Positions 52,391 to 60,750 of a stretch of DNA of 64,000 nucleotides are shown one piece after another. This DNA is from Mesorhizobium sp. YC-39 (GTDB taxonomy: Bacteria > Pseudomonadota > Alphaproteobacteria > Rhizobiales > Rhizobiaceae). The stretch is taken from the NCBI RefSeq assembly GCF_025753795.1, contig NZ_JAOWPS010000001.1:1302001-1366000 (forward strand), given 5' to 3'. Position 1 is the stretch's first letter. Every line of letters begins with the position of its first letter. The translations under genes were made by a program, and so were the position numbers. The notes under the pieces were generated by a model, which saw only the letters and a program-made list of their open reading frames with translations, did not search any database and had not been told where the DNA came from.

Positions 52391-53826
52391 TGCCGCCCGC
52401 CGCACCATCGGCCACCAGCTCCGTGCTCGAAGCCCTTCGCTCCGTTCTGGGTGCCGCAGGCTTCATCGACGGAACGGCGCCGGAAGCCGAGCGCTACCTG
52501 CGCGACTGGACGGACGACTATCAGGGCGCGGCCCTTGCCGTGCTGCGGCCGAGATCGGTCGAGGAGGTGCAAGCGCTGGTGCGCATCTGCGCCAAGCACC
52601 GCGTTCCGATCGTCCCACAAGGCGGCAATACGGGGCTTGTCGCCGGCGCCATCGTTGATGGCCCGCCAAGCGTCGTCGTGGTCTCGCTCGAGCGGCTCAA
52701 CCGCATCCGCGGCATCGACGCCGTGAACTTCACGCTGCGGGTCGATGCCGGGGCAGTGCTGCAGGCGCTGAAGGATGCAGCCGAATCCGAGGACATGCTC
52801 TTTCCGCTGGCGCTGGGTGCGCAGGGTTCATGCCAGATCGGTGGCAATGTGGCCACGAACGCCGGCGGCATCAACGTGCTGCGCTACGGCATGACGCGCG
52901 ATCTCGTGCTGGGGCTCGAAGCCGTCCTGCCCGACGGCAGCCTGTGGGAAGGCATGACCGGACTGCGCAAGGACAATCGCGGCTACGATCTGAAGCAACT
53001 TCTGATCGGGTCGGAAGGAACGCTGGGCATCGTAACGGGCGTCGAAGTGAAACTCTTCCCGCGGCCAGCCAATGTGGAGACGGCCTATCTCGGCGTCGGT
53101 TCCTTCGCCGACGCCATGGCGCTGTTCGGCATGGCGCGCCGCGTCTGCTCCGACCTTTTGACAGCTTTCGAGGTGATCGGCTCCGAATGCATCGCGCTCG
53201 CCACCTTGAGCAATCCCGAAACGCGGGTGCCGCTGGAAGGCGAGTGGCCGGTGCATGTCCTCATGGAGCTTGGCTGCAGTTCCGCCATCGACGGCCGGGC
53301 GCTGATCGAGGCGCTGCTTGGCGAGGCTTTCGAGGCCGGCCTGCTCGGCGACGGCACGATCGCGCAGAGCCGTGCCCATGCGCGCGCCTTCTGGGCGATC
53401 CGCGAAGACCTTGTGGAAGGGCAGGCAAAGCGCAGCCGGCACATCCGCACCGATCTGTCCGTGCGCCTGAGCGACGTGGCGCGGATGATCGAGAGCGCCC
53501 GCACTTACGTTCTGTCGAACTGGCCCGGCTGGGAGCCTGTCGCCTATGGCCATGCCGGCGACGGCAACATCCACTTCAACGTCATGCCGCCGACGGGCCT
53601 GTCGGCCGGGGAGGTGCGCGAACGGGGCACGGAGCTGCTGGACGGCCTCTACGGCCTCGTTCGCGGCTTCGGTGGCTCCTTCAGCGCCGAGCATGGTGTC
53701 GGCCGGAGCCGCCGTGCGGTCTACTGGGAGTGGCTGACGCCGGAGCAGCAGAAGACTGCTGCCGCGGTCAAGGCTGCCTTCGATCCGCTGGGAATCATGA
53801 ATCCGGGATGTCTGGTGTCCGATTGA
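52390..53826 (+). CDS. FAD-linked 2-hydroxyacid dehydrogenase, glycolate oxidase GlcD-like
   Basis: A 478-residue flavoprotein with an FAD_binding_4 domain (PIVPQGGNTGLVAGA near residue 75-90, GGNVATNAGGINVLRYGMTRDLVLGLEAVLPDG) and a FAD-oxidase C-terminal domain ending SAEHGVGRSRRAVYWEWLTPEQQ. YGHAGDGNIHFNV carries the metal-binding His. The family oxidises D-2-hydroxyglutarate, D-lactate or glycolate. It is coupled to the permease gene. Substrate may be a hydroxyacid made by the aldehyde dehydrogenase of this module. Confidence 0.9.
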   Translation: MPPAAPSATSSVLEALRSVLGAAGFIDGTAPEAERYLRDWTDDYQGAALAVLRPRSVEEVQALVRICAKHRVPIVPQGGNTGLVAGAIVDGPPSVVVVSLERLNRIRGIDAVNFTLRVDAGAVLQALKDAAESEDMLFPLALGAQGSCQIGGNVATNAGGINVLRYGMTRDLVLGLEAVLPDGSLWEGMTGLRKDNRGYDLKQLLIGSEGTLGIVTGVEVKLFPRPANVETAYLGVGSFADAMALFGMARRVCSDLLTAFEVIGSECIALATLSNPETRVPLEGEWPVHVLMELGCSSAIDGRALIEALLGEAFEAGLLGDGTIAQSRAHARAFWAIREDLVEGQAKRSRHIRTDLSVRLSDVARMIESARTYVLSNWPGWEPVAYGHAGDGNIHFNVMPPTGLSAGEVRERGTELLDGLYGLVRGFGGSFSAEHGVGRSRRAVYWEWLTPEQQKTAAAVKAAFDPLGIMNPGCLVSD

Positions 53827-53994
53827 TATTGCAGCTTAGCCCCCCGGAATGCACGCGCATACGTCGGTGGCCTGACCCAGGGAGCTTAGCGATGCGCGTC
53901 CACGTCCTTGCCTTGGCTGAGGGAGTGCTTGTATTTCGCCGTGAGGACCGCGAACACAACGCTAACCGACAATAGTTTGGAAAGGATTGGAACA

Positions 53995-55041
53995 ATGGCC
54001 GATGTCCGCGCGCTCGTCCTTGAACGTCAGCACGAACTCACCATGCGCGACATTGATCTACCGCAGGACGTCGGACCTGGTGACGTCAAGATCAAGATTC
54101 ACACCGTCGGGATATGCGGTTCGGACGTGCACTATTATACGCACGGCCGTATCGGTCCTTTTGTCGTCAACGCGCCCATGGTGCTTGGCCATGAAGCCGC
54201 AGGGACCGTCGTCGAGGTTGGCGAGGGTGTCGCGAACCTGAGGGTCGGCGACCGGGTGTGCATGGAGCCCGGCATTCCGGATCCGAATTCGCGCGCGAGC
54301 CGGCTCGGCCTCTACAATATCGATCCGGCGGTAACGTTTTGGGCGACGCCGCCGGTCCATGGCGTGCTGACGCCTTATGTCGTGCACCCGGCCAACTACA
54401 CGTTCAAGTTGCCCGACAATGTCAGTTTTGCAGAAGGCGCGATGGTGGAACCTTTTGCCGTCGGCATGCAGGCGGCCGCCAAAGCGAAGATAGTGCCCGG
54501 CGACACTGCCGTCGTGCTGGGCGCCGGGCCGATTGGCACCATGGTCGCCATCGCCGCGCTTGCCGGCGGCTGTGCACGCGTCATTGTCGCCGACCTCGCA
54601 CAGCCCAAGCTCGACATCGCCGCCGGCTATCAGGGTGTCATCCCCATTAACATTCGCGAGAAGAATCTTGCCGAAGAAGTCAAGCGCCTGACCGACGGAT
54701 GGGGCGCCGACATCGTGTTCGAATGCTCCGGCTCGCCCAAGGCCTGGGAAAGCCTGCTCGAACTGCCGCGGCCGGGAGGTGTCGTGGTGGCGGTCGGCCT
54801 GCCGGTGGTGCCGATCCCGTTCGACGTCTCGACCGCTTCGACCAGGGAAATCCGCATCGAGACGGTGTTCCGCTATGCCCACCAATATGACCGCGCCATC
54901 GTGCTGATGGGATCGGGCCGTGTGGATCTGAAGCCGCTGATATCAGCCACCTTCCCGTTCGAGGAGACGATCGTGGCTTTCGACCGTGCGGTCGAAGCAC
55001 GGCCGGTCGATGTGAAGCTGCAGATCAAGTTGCCGGAATAG
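53995..55041 (+). CDS. Zinc-dependent polyol dehydrogenase, xylitol/sorbitol dehydrogenase-like
   Basis: A 348-residue MDR-family enzyme. Catalytic zinc ligands are Cys41 ([11 protein letters not shown]), His66 and Glu67 (LGHEAAG); GAGPIG (176-181) binds NAD. The structural-zinc cysteines that follow GIP in many relatives are replaced by [16 protein letters not shown], as in cysteine-poor bacterial xylitol dehydrogenases. It would turn xylitol, arabitol or sorbitol into a ketose for the FGGY kinase. It begins 168 bases past the GlcD-like gene and ends the module. Confidence 0.9.
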   Translation: MADVRALVLERQHELTMRDIDLPQDVGPGDVKIKIHTVGICGSDVHYYTHGRIGPFVVNAPMVLGHEAAGTVVEVGEGVANLRVGDRVCMEPGIPDPNSRASRLGLYNIDPAVTFWATPPVHGVLTPYVVHPANYTFKLPDNVSFAEGAMVEPFAVGMQAAAKAKIVPGDTAVVLGAGPIGTMVAIAALAGGCARVIVADLAQPKLDIAAGYQGVIPINIREKNLAEEVKRLTDGWGADIVFECSGSPKAWESLLELPRPGGVVVAVGLPVVPIPFDVSTASTREIRIETVFRYAHQYDRAIVLMGSGRVDLKPLISATFPFEETIVAFDRAVEARPVDVKLQIKLPE

Positions 55042-55323
55042 TCTGTCCCGGCGGGGCGCGACGATCGCATTTGCCGGCTGTCACTCGTCCCGGGGCTTGT
55101 CCATGAACGAGCGGCAAAATTGGGTGCGATGCTCCGCCGCCAGCGGTTAGGCGGAGCTTGCCAGCTTCATGCCCTCATAGGTTGGCTTGCCGCCGGGACA
55201 GCGCCTGCCAGTCCATGCAGCCCGTCGTGTAAGAAGCGCAGCACGACCCCGCCAGCGCCGAGAGGCAACATTTTCGAATGCGCCGCCAGTCGCTCGAATG
55301 TCGAGCATCTTGTCTAACGCCGC
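55042..55323. other. No identifiable gene
   Basis: The 280 bases after the polyol dehydrogenase contain no convincing start or family match. Minus-strand frames continue from the hydrolase remnant next door (an AVVLEAATSIYLQYKLRTL stretch is protein-like) but no family was recognised. The region looks like decayed coding DNA. Confidence 0.4.
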
Positions 55324-55700
55324 TCAGAGTGCGCAGTTTGTATTGCAGATATATGCTCGTCGCCGCCTCCAGAACAACGGCTTCTGCAAAGGACTCTCCG
55401 AACGCCGACGCCGATTTTCTCCGCAAAAGCGTTCTTCCAGTCGGAGGCGGTCGATGGCCAAGCCTTCTGGGCAGCGAAGTCGAGAATCAGATTCGCGACT
55501 TCTCCAGCTGCATTCAAAATGCGACCAGTGACCGGCGCCAGCCACCGTCTCGACGATAGAGTTGTTGAATCGCGCGGCGACCGCCGCTGCTATTTCCGCC
55601 GTCACGAAGGGGTCCGCCTCACCCCTGACAACAACTACCGGTCCGCGGTAACGGCTTTCGCTGCCCGCGTCCGCGGTCCACCGTTCCATGCTTCTGCGAG
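55324..55700 (-). pseudogene. Alpha/beta hydrolase C-terminal remnant, frameshifted
   Basis: The minus strand reads RYRGPVVVVRGEADPFVTAE then VETVAGAGHWSHFE, the late-strand Asp and catalytic His segments of an alpha/beta hydrolase. Near 55515 the frame changes and the helix NAAGEVANLILDFAAQK follows, as expected for the family C-terminus. Neither nucleophile elbow nor start is present. It is a broken gene. Confidence 0.65.
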
Positions 55701-55751
55701 CTGAGCGGTCGTTGACGCGGTAACGATCAAGCCGTCCCGCTTGGCTGTGCG

Positions 55752-56135
55752 TTAATTCTCTTCGCCCAGATCACCGTCCCGTTTGGTCGCCCATGTTAGC
55801 AGGGCGTCGAGCGCCGGACAGAGATGCTGCCCCCCACGCGGTCAGGCAGTACTCGACCTTTGGCGGAACTTGGTGATGAACGATACGGCGGACTACGCCA
55901 TCTGCTTCCAGCTGCCGCAACTGCTGAATGAGCATTTCTGCGAAACGCCTGGTATCGCGCGCTCAAGATCGGAAAACCGCAAAATCTTGCCCCCAAAAAG
56001 ATGGAAGAGAATAACCAGCTTCCAGCGCCCCTCAAGGATCTTGAGTGACTGCTCAACGCCCCTCGCAGCGGACGTCGGGGTGTGCTCTCCCTTACTTGAA
56101 GGTAAGTACCTTACTTTTTTGTATGTTCTTGTCAT
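55752..56135 (-). pseudogene. HxlR-family regulator with two frameshifts
   Basis: Joining three frames gives a full-length HxlR winged-helix protein: GVEQSLKILEGRWKLVILFH, then [11 protein letters not shown]; after a shift at 55935-55937 (an A-run one base short), [20 protein letters not shown], then [14 protein letters not shown]; after a second shift in the C-run at 55830-55835, [20 protein letters not shown] and a stop at 55752. Both lesions sit in homopolymers, so sequencing error is possible. If real, the neighbouring SnoaL/SDR genes have lost their regulator. Confidence 0.75.
56091..56114. promoter_or_regulatory. HxlR-type operator array
   Basis: CTTAC-N6-GTAAG-N3-CTTAC, alternating inverted repeats, lies between the HxlR gene and the divergent NTF2-like gene, overlapping the first codons of the HxlR frame. 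TACTTAC-type repeats are common in HxlR targets, so it is the probable autoregulatory site. Confidence 0.5.
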
Positions 56136-56219
56136 TCAGAGAGCATACAACTAATTCTATGGCTGACACAACAAAGCAGGAAGAGTCCACTGTTCGGATC
56201 GATAGAGAGGGCGTACCGA

Positions 56220-56546
56220 ATGACAATAGAAATACCAAAGCAAATATCGGCGTACTACGAGGCGGACAAGAACGACAGGAGCAGGGTAGATGAGTGTTTT
56301 ACCGACGATGCGGTCGTTGTTGATGAAGGGAATACTTACATCGGCCGAAAATCCACTCAACAATGGAAAGAAAATTCGACAAAAAAGTACACCTATACCG
56401 CAAACCCCTTCGCAATCGAGGAAGAAGGTGTGCGGACCATTGTAACCGCTCACCTGATTGGCGATTTTCCGGGAAATCCGTTGGACTTGAGATACGCCTT
56501 CACTCTCAGGGGCGACAAGATCGCATCGTTGGAGATCACGCTGTGA
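56220..56546 (+). CDS. SnoaL/NTF2-like small protein
   Basis: A 108-residue protein with the cone-shaped NTF2-like pattern: [35 protein letters not shown], then [51 protein letters not shown]. Such proteins serve as isomerases, cyclases or ligand-binding proteins. It is divergent from the broken HxlR gene and overlaps the SDR gene that follows by four bases, so the pair forms a small operon. Confidence 0.8.
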   Translation: MTIEIPKQISAYYEADKNDRSRVDECFTDDAVVVDEGNTYIGRKSTQQWKENSTKKYTYTANPFAIEEEGVRTIVTAHLIGDFPGNPLDLRYAFTLRGDKIASLEITL

Positions 56547-57325
56547 GCTTTGACCTTGCGCTTGCCGGATGTCGCGCGCTTGTGACAGGCGGCACCAAAG
56601 GGGTGGGGGCGGCGGTTGTCGAGGCGCTGCGCAATGCCGGGGCGAGGGTTGTTGCAACGGCGCGTTCCGTTGCCGACTCATCTCCCGACGGCGTCAGCTA
56701 TGTCGCAGCGGACCTGACGACTGCTGAAGGCTGCCGGATCGCAGCGGACGCCGCTTTGGACCGTCTCGGAGGTATCGACATTGTCGTCAACGTTGTTGGC
56801 GGATCGGAAGCGCCTCCGGGTGGCCACGCGATGTTGAGCGACGAGTTGTGGGATGCTGCGATAAATCTGAATCTGATGACCGCCGTGCGGGTAGATCGTG
56901 CGCTGCTTCCCGCGATGCTGGCGCAGGGTTCGGGCGTCATTATCCATGTAACTTCCATTCAGCACCAGCTGCCGCTTCCGGAATCGACCACAGCTTACGC
57001 GGCCGCCAAGGCGGCACTTTCGACCTATAGCAAGAGCCTGTCGAAGGAAGTGACACCCAAAGGTGTGCGCGTCGTCAGGGTGTCGCCGGGATGGATCGAG
57101 ACCGAGGCGGCCGTCCGTTTTGCCGAGAGGCTCGCCGAGCAGCAGAAGACGGACTACGAGGGCGTCAAGAAGATCATCATGGATTCGCTGGGCGGCGTGC
57201 CGCTTGGCCGTCCGTCCCGTCCTCAAGAAGTCGCGGACCTGATCACCTTCCTGGTGTCTCCCAGAGCCGGATCGATTACCGGGACCGAATATGTCATCGA
57301 TGGGGGAACTGTACCAACTGCGTAG
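56543..57325 (+). CDS. SDR-family oxidoreductase
   Basis: A 260-residue short-chain dehydrogenase starting at GTG inside the preceding stop (GTGA). TGGTKGVG (15-22) is the cofactor motif and Ser138, Tyr152, Lys156 (YAAAK) the active site; the usual NNAG is [22 protein letters not shown] ends the protein. It is commonly listed as a quinone-reductase-like or 3-oxoacyl-ACP-reductase-like SDR; the substrate is unknown. Confidence 0.9.
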   Translation: MSFDLALAGCRALVTGGTKGVGAAVVEALRNAGARVVATARSVADSSPDGVSYVAADLTTAEGCRIAADAALDRLGGIDIVVNVVGGSEAPPGGHAMLSDELWDAAINLNLMTAVRVDRALLPAMLAQGSGVIIHVTSIQHQLPLPESTTAYAAAKAALSTYSKSLSKEVTPKGVRVVRVSPGWIETEAAVRFAERLAEQQKTDYEGVKKIIMDSLGGVPLGRPSRPQEVADLITFLVSPRAGSITGTEYVIDGGTVPTA

Positions 57326-57426
57326 CGACACGGTCGCAAACCCATAGGACCATGACACGATAGTCATTTTCTGCGGGCTTAATCTCCCGGATTTTCAACG
57401 CAAATCTTCGAATAAGGTGGGAATGT

Positions 57427-57900
57427 ATGTCCGAAGAGAGAAAGTACAAGAACTTTGAAGCACTGGATTCCTTCTTCGACTTGATGAGGAGCGCGCTTGC
57501 TCCCTTTGCCGAAGGGCAGCACTATCTGGACATGTTCGCGGAGGATGCCACGTTCGAGTATCCCTGCGCGTTCCCGATGGGTCCTCACAGGATAGATGGC
57601 CGTTCCGCCTTCATCTCTTACCTCTCCAACTACGGCGACAGGCTCTTTATCGATTCAATGAGTGGTTTGATTGTGCATCAGACCACGGAAGGTCTGGTCA
57701 TCCTCGAATATGCATCGCATGGCAGGGGTGTGAAGACCGGGAAAGTATATGCCAATCGCTACATATCCGTTGTGACAGTAAGGGACCGGAAGATCGTCAA
57801 TTGGCGCGACTACTGGAACCAGCTCGCTGTTATCGATGCGATAGGCAGCCTCGATCCCGTCCTGGAGCAACTGAAGGGTCCGAAGGTTCGCGCCTCTTAA
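57427..57900 (+). CDS. SnoaL/NTF2-like protein
   Basis: A 157-residue NTF2-like protein: HYLDMFAEDATFEYPCAFPMGPHRIDGRSAFISYLSNYGDRLF and KVYANRYISVVTVRDRKIVNWRDYWNQLAVIDAIG are the cone-forming strands and C-terminal helix of the ketosteroid-isomerase-like fold. AAGGTGGGAATG precedes the start. One of four such small proteins in 2.9 kb; role unknown. Confidence 0.8.
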   Translation: MSEERKYKNFEALDSFFDLMRSALAPFAEGQHYLDMFAEDATFEYPCAFPMGPHRIDGRSAFISYLSNYGDRLFIDSMSGLIVHQTTEGLVILEYASHGRGVKTGKVYANRYISVVTVRDRKIVNWRDYWNQLAVIDAIGSLDPVLEQLKGPKVRAS

Positions 57901-58025
57901 GCGAGGCTTCCGCAGGCTCCGGCCGATGGAGGTTCCCGACAGGGTCGTGGCGTCAGGGCGCCCCGCTACCGCTTCATGCTCGGATCGTCTTATTTTCTCA
58001 TCAACAATTGTCGAGGTCTCCAACA

Positions 58026-58532
58026 ATGTGCCGACTTCCCATTTGGACAGCTATCCTCACCTTCTACTTCGCGGGGTCTGCGCCGGCAGAGACCTCCTCT
58101 GAGGGATCATCCTCCCTGTCGCTCGACCAGGCGCGTGCGATCGTCGCGCCGCTGTACGAGGCGCTGAACGAGCCGGCAAAGAAAGACGTCGAGAGTCTGC
58201 TCACGAAGACCACCAGCCCCGATTTCAGATCCTGCACGGGGGAAGACAACTGTGTGGATCGCGATACTGCCATTGCGGGGTTCAAGGCATTGGGTGAGAT
58301 CGTGCCGGACCTGCAGTGGGCGGTTCGCGATATTCTGGTCGCTGGCGACCAAATCGTCGTGCGAGGGGAAGCCACCGGTACGCCGGCCAAGCCATTCGTT
58401 GGCGTCGATCCCTCAGGGAAGGCGTTCAAGGTGATGTCGATCGACATTCACAGCGTCGAGGATGGCCGGGTGGCACGGACCTTTCATCTGGAAGACTGGG
58501 CAACGGGTCTGCGCCAATTGACCGCGAACTAG
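58026..58532 (+). CDS. Exported SnoaL-like (ester cyclase family) protein
   Basis: A 168-residue protein with a probable signal peptide (MCRLPIWTAILTFYFAGSAPA). The mature part has the ester-cyclase pattern APLYEALNEPAKKDVESLLTKTTSPDFRSCTGEDNCVDR, VPDLQWAVRDILVAGDQIVVRGEATGTP and DIHSVEDGRVARTFHLEDWATGLRQL. Cys in FRSCTGEDNCVD may form a disulfide in the periplasm. Function unknown. Confidence 0.78.
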   Translation: MCRLPIWTAILTFYFAGSAPAETSSEGSSSLSLDQARAIVAPLYEALNEPAKKDVESLLTKTTSPDFRSCTGEDNCVDRDTAIAGFKALGEIVPDLQWAVRDILVAGDQIVVRGEATGTPAKPFVGVDPSGKAFKVMSIDIHSVEDGRVARTFHLEDWATGLRQLTAN

Positions 58533-58674
58533 CTCAAGGGCATTATTTCGGCGGCGGGTTATAAACAATCTCAAGGCTTTCGAGCGCCTCCTTGTGCGAC
58601 AGGATCGCGCTGCCCGCGATTCTGTCGCGATGTGTGGCTAGCTGAAAAAAGAGAAGTCGCCCCCCAAGATCGAC

Positions 58675-58704
58675 TTGACATGTGTGCAATTACACACATA
58701 TGAC
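58675..58704 (+). promoter_or_regulatory. Promoter with MarR-type operator in the spacer
   Basis: TTGACA (58675-58680), an 18-base spacer and TATGAC (58699-58704) precede the small gene at 58768. The spacer is filled by TGTGCAATTACACA (58683-58696) within an 18-base near-palindrome. Repressor and polymerase could not bind at the same time. Confidence 0.75.
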
Positions 58705-58767
58705 AATGCACTTCTGGCAGGCTATTCGGCCAGTGCAGAACATTCATCATGGCGAAGGGAGCATTGC

Positions 58768-59142
58768 ATGTCCGGCACCGACACCACGCGTCACCCGTTT
58801 CTGGACGACCTTACATCTGAGGCGGAGCTCACGGGCACGGTTCTGCGGAAGTCCGTTCGGGGTAGGGAAAACGTTCGCCGTGTCGTCGAGGCAGTGGGGA
58901 AGCTATACTCGTCGCAGACCGGGACATTTCTCGCTAGTGTCCAGGGTCGAACATTCGTCCAGTACGACGCTATGCTCCGCAACGGGCTGTCGCTTCAGGC
59001 TGTGGCCGTGATCGAGCGCAATGATGACGGCAGCGTTCCGCGCGTGAACGTCTCCATGAGTCCACTTGCTTCCGTTCTCTCCCTCTCGGCGCAGCTCGGG
59101 ACTCAGATCGGACAGGATCTTGGCGGCGACCACTTCCTCTAA
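58768..59142 (+). CDS. Small NTF2-like protein under MarR-type control
   Basis: A 124-residue protein: ELTGTVLRKSVRGRENVRRVVEAVGKLYSSQTGTFLASVQGRTFVQYDAMLRNGLSLQAVAVIERNDDGSVPRVNVSMSPL. The pattern of a short helix, a charged helix and curved strands fits the SnoaL/NTF2 fold. The ATG follows GAAGGGAG. Flanked on both sides by TGTGYAATTRCACA-type dyads, it seems one of the most directly regulated genes of that regulon. Function unknown. Confidence 0.7.
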   Translation: MSGTDTTRHPFLDDLTSEAELTGTVLRKSVRGRENVRRVVEAVGKLYSSQTGTFLASVQGRTFVQYDAMLRNGLSLQAVAVIERNDDGSVPRVNVSMSPLASVLSLSAQLGTQIGQDLGGDHFL

Positions 59143-59176
59143 GGGATCAATTTTAAAGGTTCGCTCGCGCATTAAT

Positions 59177-59188
59177 GTGTAATTACAC
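59177..59188. promoter_or_regulatory. MarR-type operator
   Basis: GTGTAATTACAC is a perfect 12-bp palindrome of the same family as the other five sites. It lies 35 bases past the small NTF2-like gene and ahead of decayed sequence, so its original target was probably the VOC-type gene whose remains begin near 59.6 kb. Confidence 0.6.
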
Positions 59189-59601
59189 GGATACATCGCT
59201 GTCTGACCGCAGGAATGAAGACCGTGCCATCCGTCGACCAGGGCGATAATGTCCAACGCTAAGATCTATCACCGTACGCGTCGACTTGTCGACGAATCGA
59301 CCACGCCACTGCCGTTGCGTATGGCGTGGCCAAACATTGGCGGACGCTTTCACAGGACCGAGCCTGGCGCACGCTGTGCTGCAGGAGGCAATCCAGGGTG
59401 GCGAACCTCCCGAGGCACCGACGTTTCGCTTGTGGCGCCGTTGGTGGTCAATACCTGGGAGGTAGCCGTGCTGGGCATGAAGCACCGCAATCGCACGCAG
59501 TTTCGGAAGGCTGTCGCTCTCCGATTTGTGGAGATCGGGCTTGCCGCTACCGGTCGGCGGCAGGTCCAGATCATGCGCGATTCTCAATATGACCGGTCGA
59601 C
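59189..59601. other. No identifiable gene; decayed sequence
   Basis: About 410 bases with overlapping frames on both strands but no family match, no ribosome site and no conserved motif. It separates an operator from the VOC fragment and probably represents the deleted or scrambled start of that or another gene. Confidence 0.4.
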
Positions 59602-59934
59602 TTGTTTAAAACAGGGCCTTTGCATCAACGGCTGAAGGAGTTCTCGGCGGAGGAAACTGGAGGGCTGGAGTTTGCAGGCCTCGGCCCAAACGGAACCCCT
59701 GGCCTATGGATCGTCCAGGGTGTTCCCAATGAGCCGCGCCTGCATGTTGCATTTAGAGCCGAAAGTCGCCCCCAGGTAGATGCCTTCTATGAGGCCGCTA
59801 TCAAGGCTGGCGGTAGAGATAATGGAAGGCCGGGGCTGCGGCCGCAATATCACCCCAACTATTACGGCGCATACGTGCTTGATCCTGACGGACACAACAT
59901 CGAAGTCGTGTGCCACAACGCAACACCCGACTGA
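59602..59934 (+). pseudogene. VOC-family (glyoxalase/dioxygenase-like) C-terminal fragment
   Basis: The last 90 residues match the second half of a small VOC protein: LEFAGLGPNGTPGLWIVQG, LHVAFRAESRPQVDAFYEAAIKAGGRDNGRPGLRPQYHPNYYGAYVLDPDGHNIEVVCH. The metal-binding Glu near the end is present (NIEVV) but the N-terminal betaalphabetabetabeta unit with its own ligand is missing. Upstream codons show no homology, so this is a truncated gene. Confidence 0.7.
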
Positions 59935-59996
59935 TGGCAATGCAAGTCTCCCAGCGCTTGGCACGCCGCGACAACAAAAATATCTGTGCGAAGCTA

Positions 59997-60038
59997 TTGA
60001 AACGACACTGTCGAATAGCTATTGTGTAATTGCACAAT
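59997..60038 (+). promoter_or_regulatory. MarR gene promoter with operator over the -10 box
   Basis: TTGAAA (59997-60002), a 17-base spacer and TATTGT (60020-60025) form the promoter. An 18-bp dyad ATTGTGTAATTGCACAAT (60021-60038) covers the -10 box and start site. It is the best evidence that the MarR protein controls its own gene and recognises this sequence. The leader from here to the gene, about 170 bases, has no recognised gene. Confidence 0.7.
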
Positions 60039-60211
60039 ATGGAGGCAGGCGGGGCAGGCAATAATGCTCAAAGCGGATAATTGGCGAGTGCCCCGTATCG
60101 ATCCGCTCGCGGGATCGGTCTCGCTGCTTAGGCTGGAGTCATCAAAACAGGACTTTGGGATATGGCGGCGCTGCAAGCTTGCGGTTTGTTCCTTGCCGGT
60201 TGGAGAGACGA

Positions 60212-60655
60212 ATGACGGCCAAAATGACTGAATTGACCGGTCCAAATCAATGCTACTGTCTGGCGAGCCGTCGTAGTGCCCGGCATCTGACTCGTCTCTA
60301 CGAGCGGCACCTTGCGCCGTCGGGCATGACGTCTTCTCAGTTTTCCATTCTCTCGTTCCTTTATCACAAACCGGAGATGACAGTGGCGGAACTGGCGAAC
60401 GCGATGGAAATGGAGCGAACCACGCTGGTCCGTACCATTAAGCCTATGAAGGACGCGGGCTGGATCGAAGATGGATCTGAGAAGATCGGTCGGGCTGTCG
60501 TCCTCGGCATCTCGCGGCGCGGCCTCGAAAAACTCGATCAAGGTCGCCCCATGTGGATGGCGGCACAGGAAGCGTTCGAGCGGCAGGTCAGCAAAGAGGC
60601 CGCGGTTCAACTTAGAAGCTTGGCGGTAACGTCCTTCTCTCATACCGAGGACTGA
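60212..60655 (+). CDS. MarR-family transcriptional regulator
   Basis: A 147-residue winged-helix regulator: LAPSGMTSSQFSILSFLYHKPEMTVAELANAMEMERTTLVRTIKPMKDAGWIEDGSEKIGRAVVLGISRRGLEKL gives helix-turn-helix, recognition helix and wing. Cys residues near the N-terminus (NQCYCLASR) could give thiol sensing. TGGAGAGACG precedes the ATG at 60212. An operator of the TGTGYAATTRCACA class stands at its promoter and another just beyond its stop at the MFS gene. Confidence 0.92.
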   Translation: MTAKMTELTGPNQCYCLASRRSARHLTRLYERHLAPSGMTSSQFSILSFLYHKPEMTVAELANAMEMERTTLVRTIKPMKDAGWIEDGSEKIGRAVVLGISRRGLEKLDQGRPMWMAAQEAFERQVSKEAAVQLRSLAVTSFSHTED

Positions 60656-60690
60656 ACGGCACCCGTGATCGTAATAGTCGCGACCAAAAA

Positions 60691-60704
60691 TGTGCAATTA
60701 CACA
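60691..60704. promoter_or_regulatory. MarR-type operator before the MFS gene
   Basis: TGTGCAATTACACA, identical to the copy at 58683-58696, lies 35 bases past the MarR stop and about 45 before the MFS start. It gives the exporter and the following SDR gene their own MarR-controlled promoter. Confidence 0.72.
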
Positions 60705-60750
60705 ATTGTGACTCTATGAGGATCTCTTGGGTCATTTGGAAGGAAGTTGC

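Noticed and set aside
60022..60231. A 69-codon frame starting in the MarR promoter
   Set aside because: Its start overlaps the operator and -10 box, it has no ribosome site and it runs into the MarR gene in another frame.
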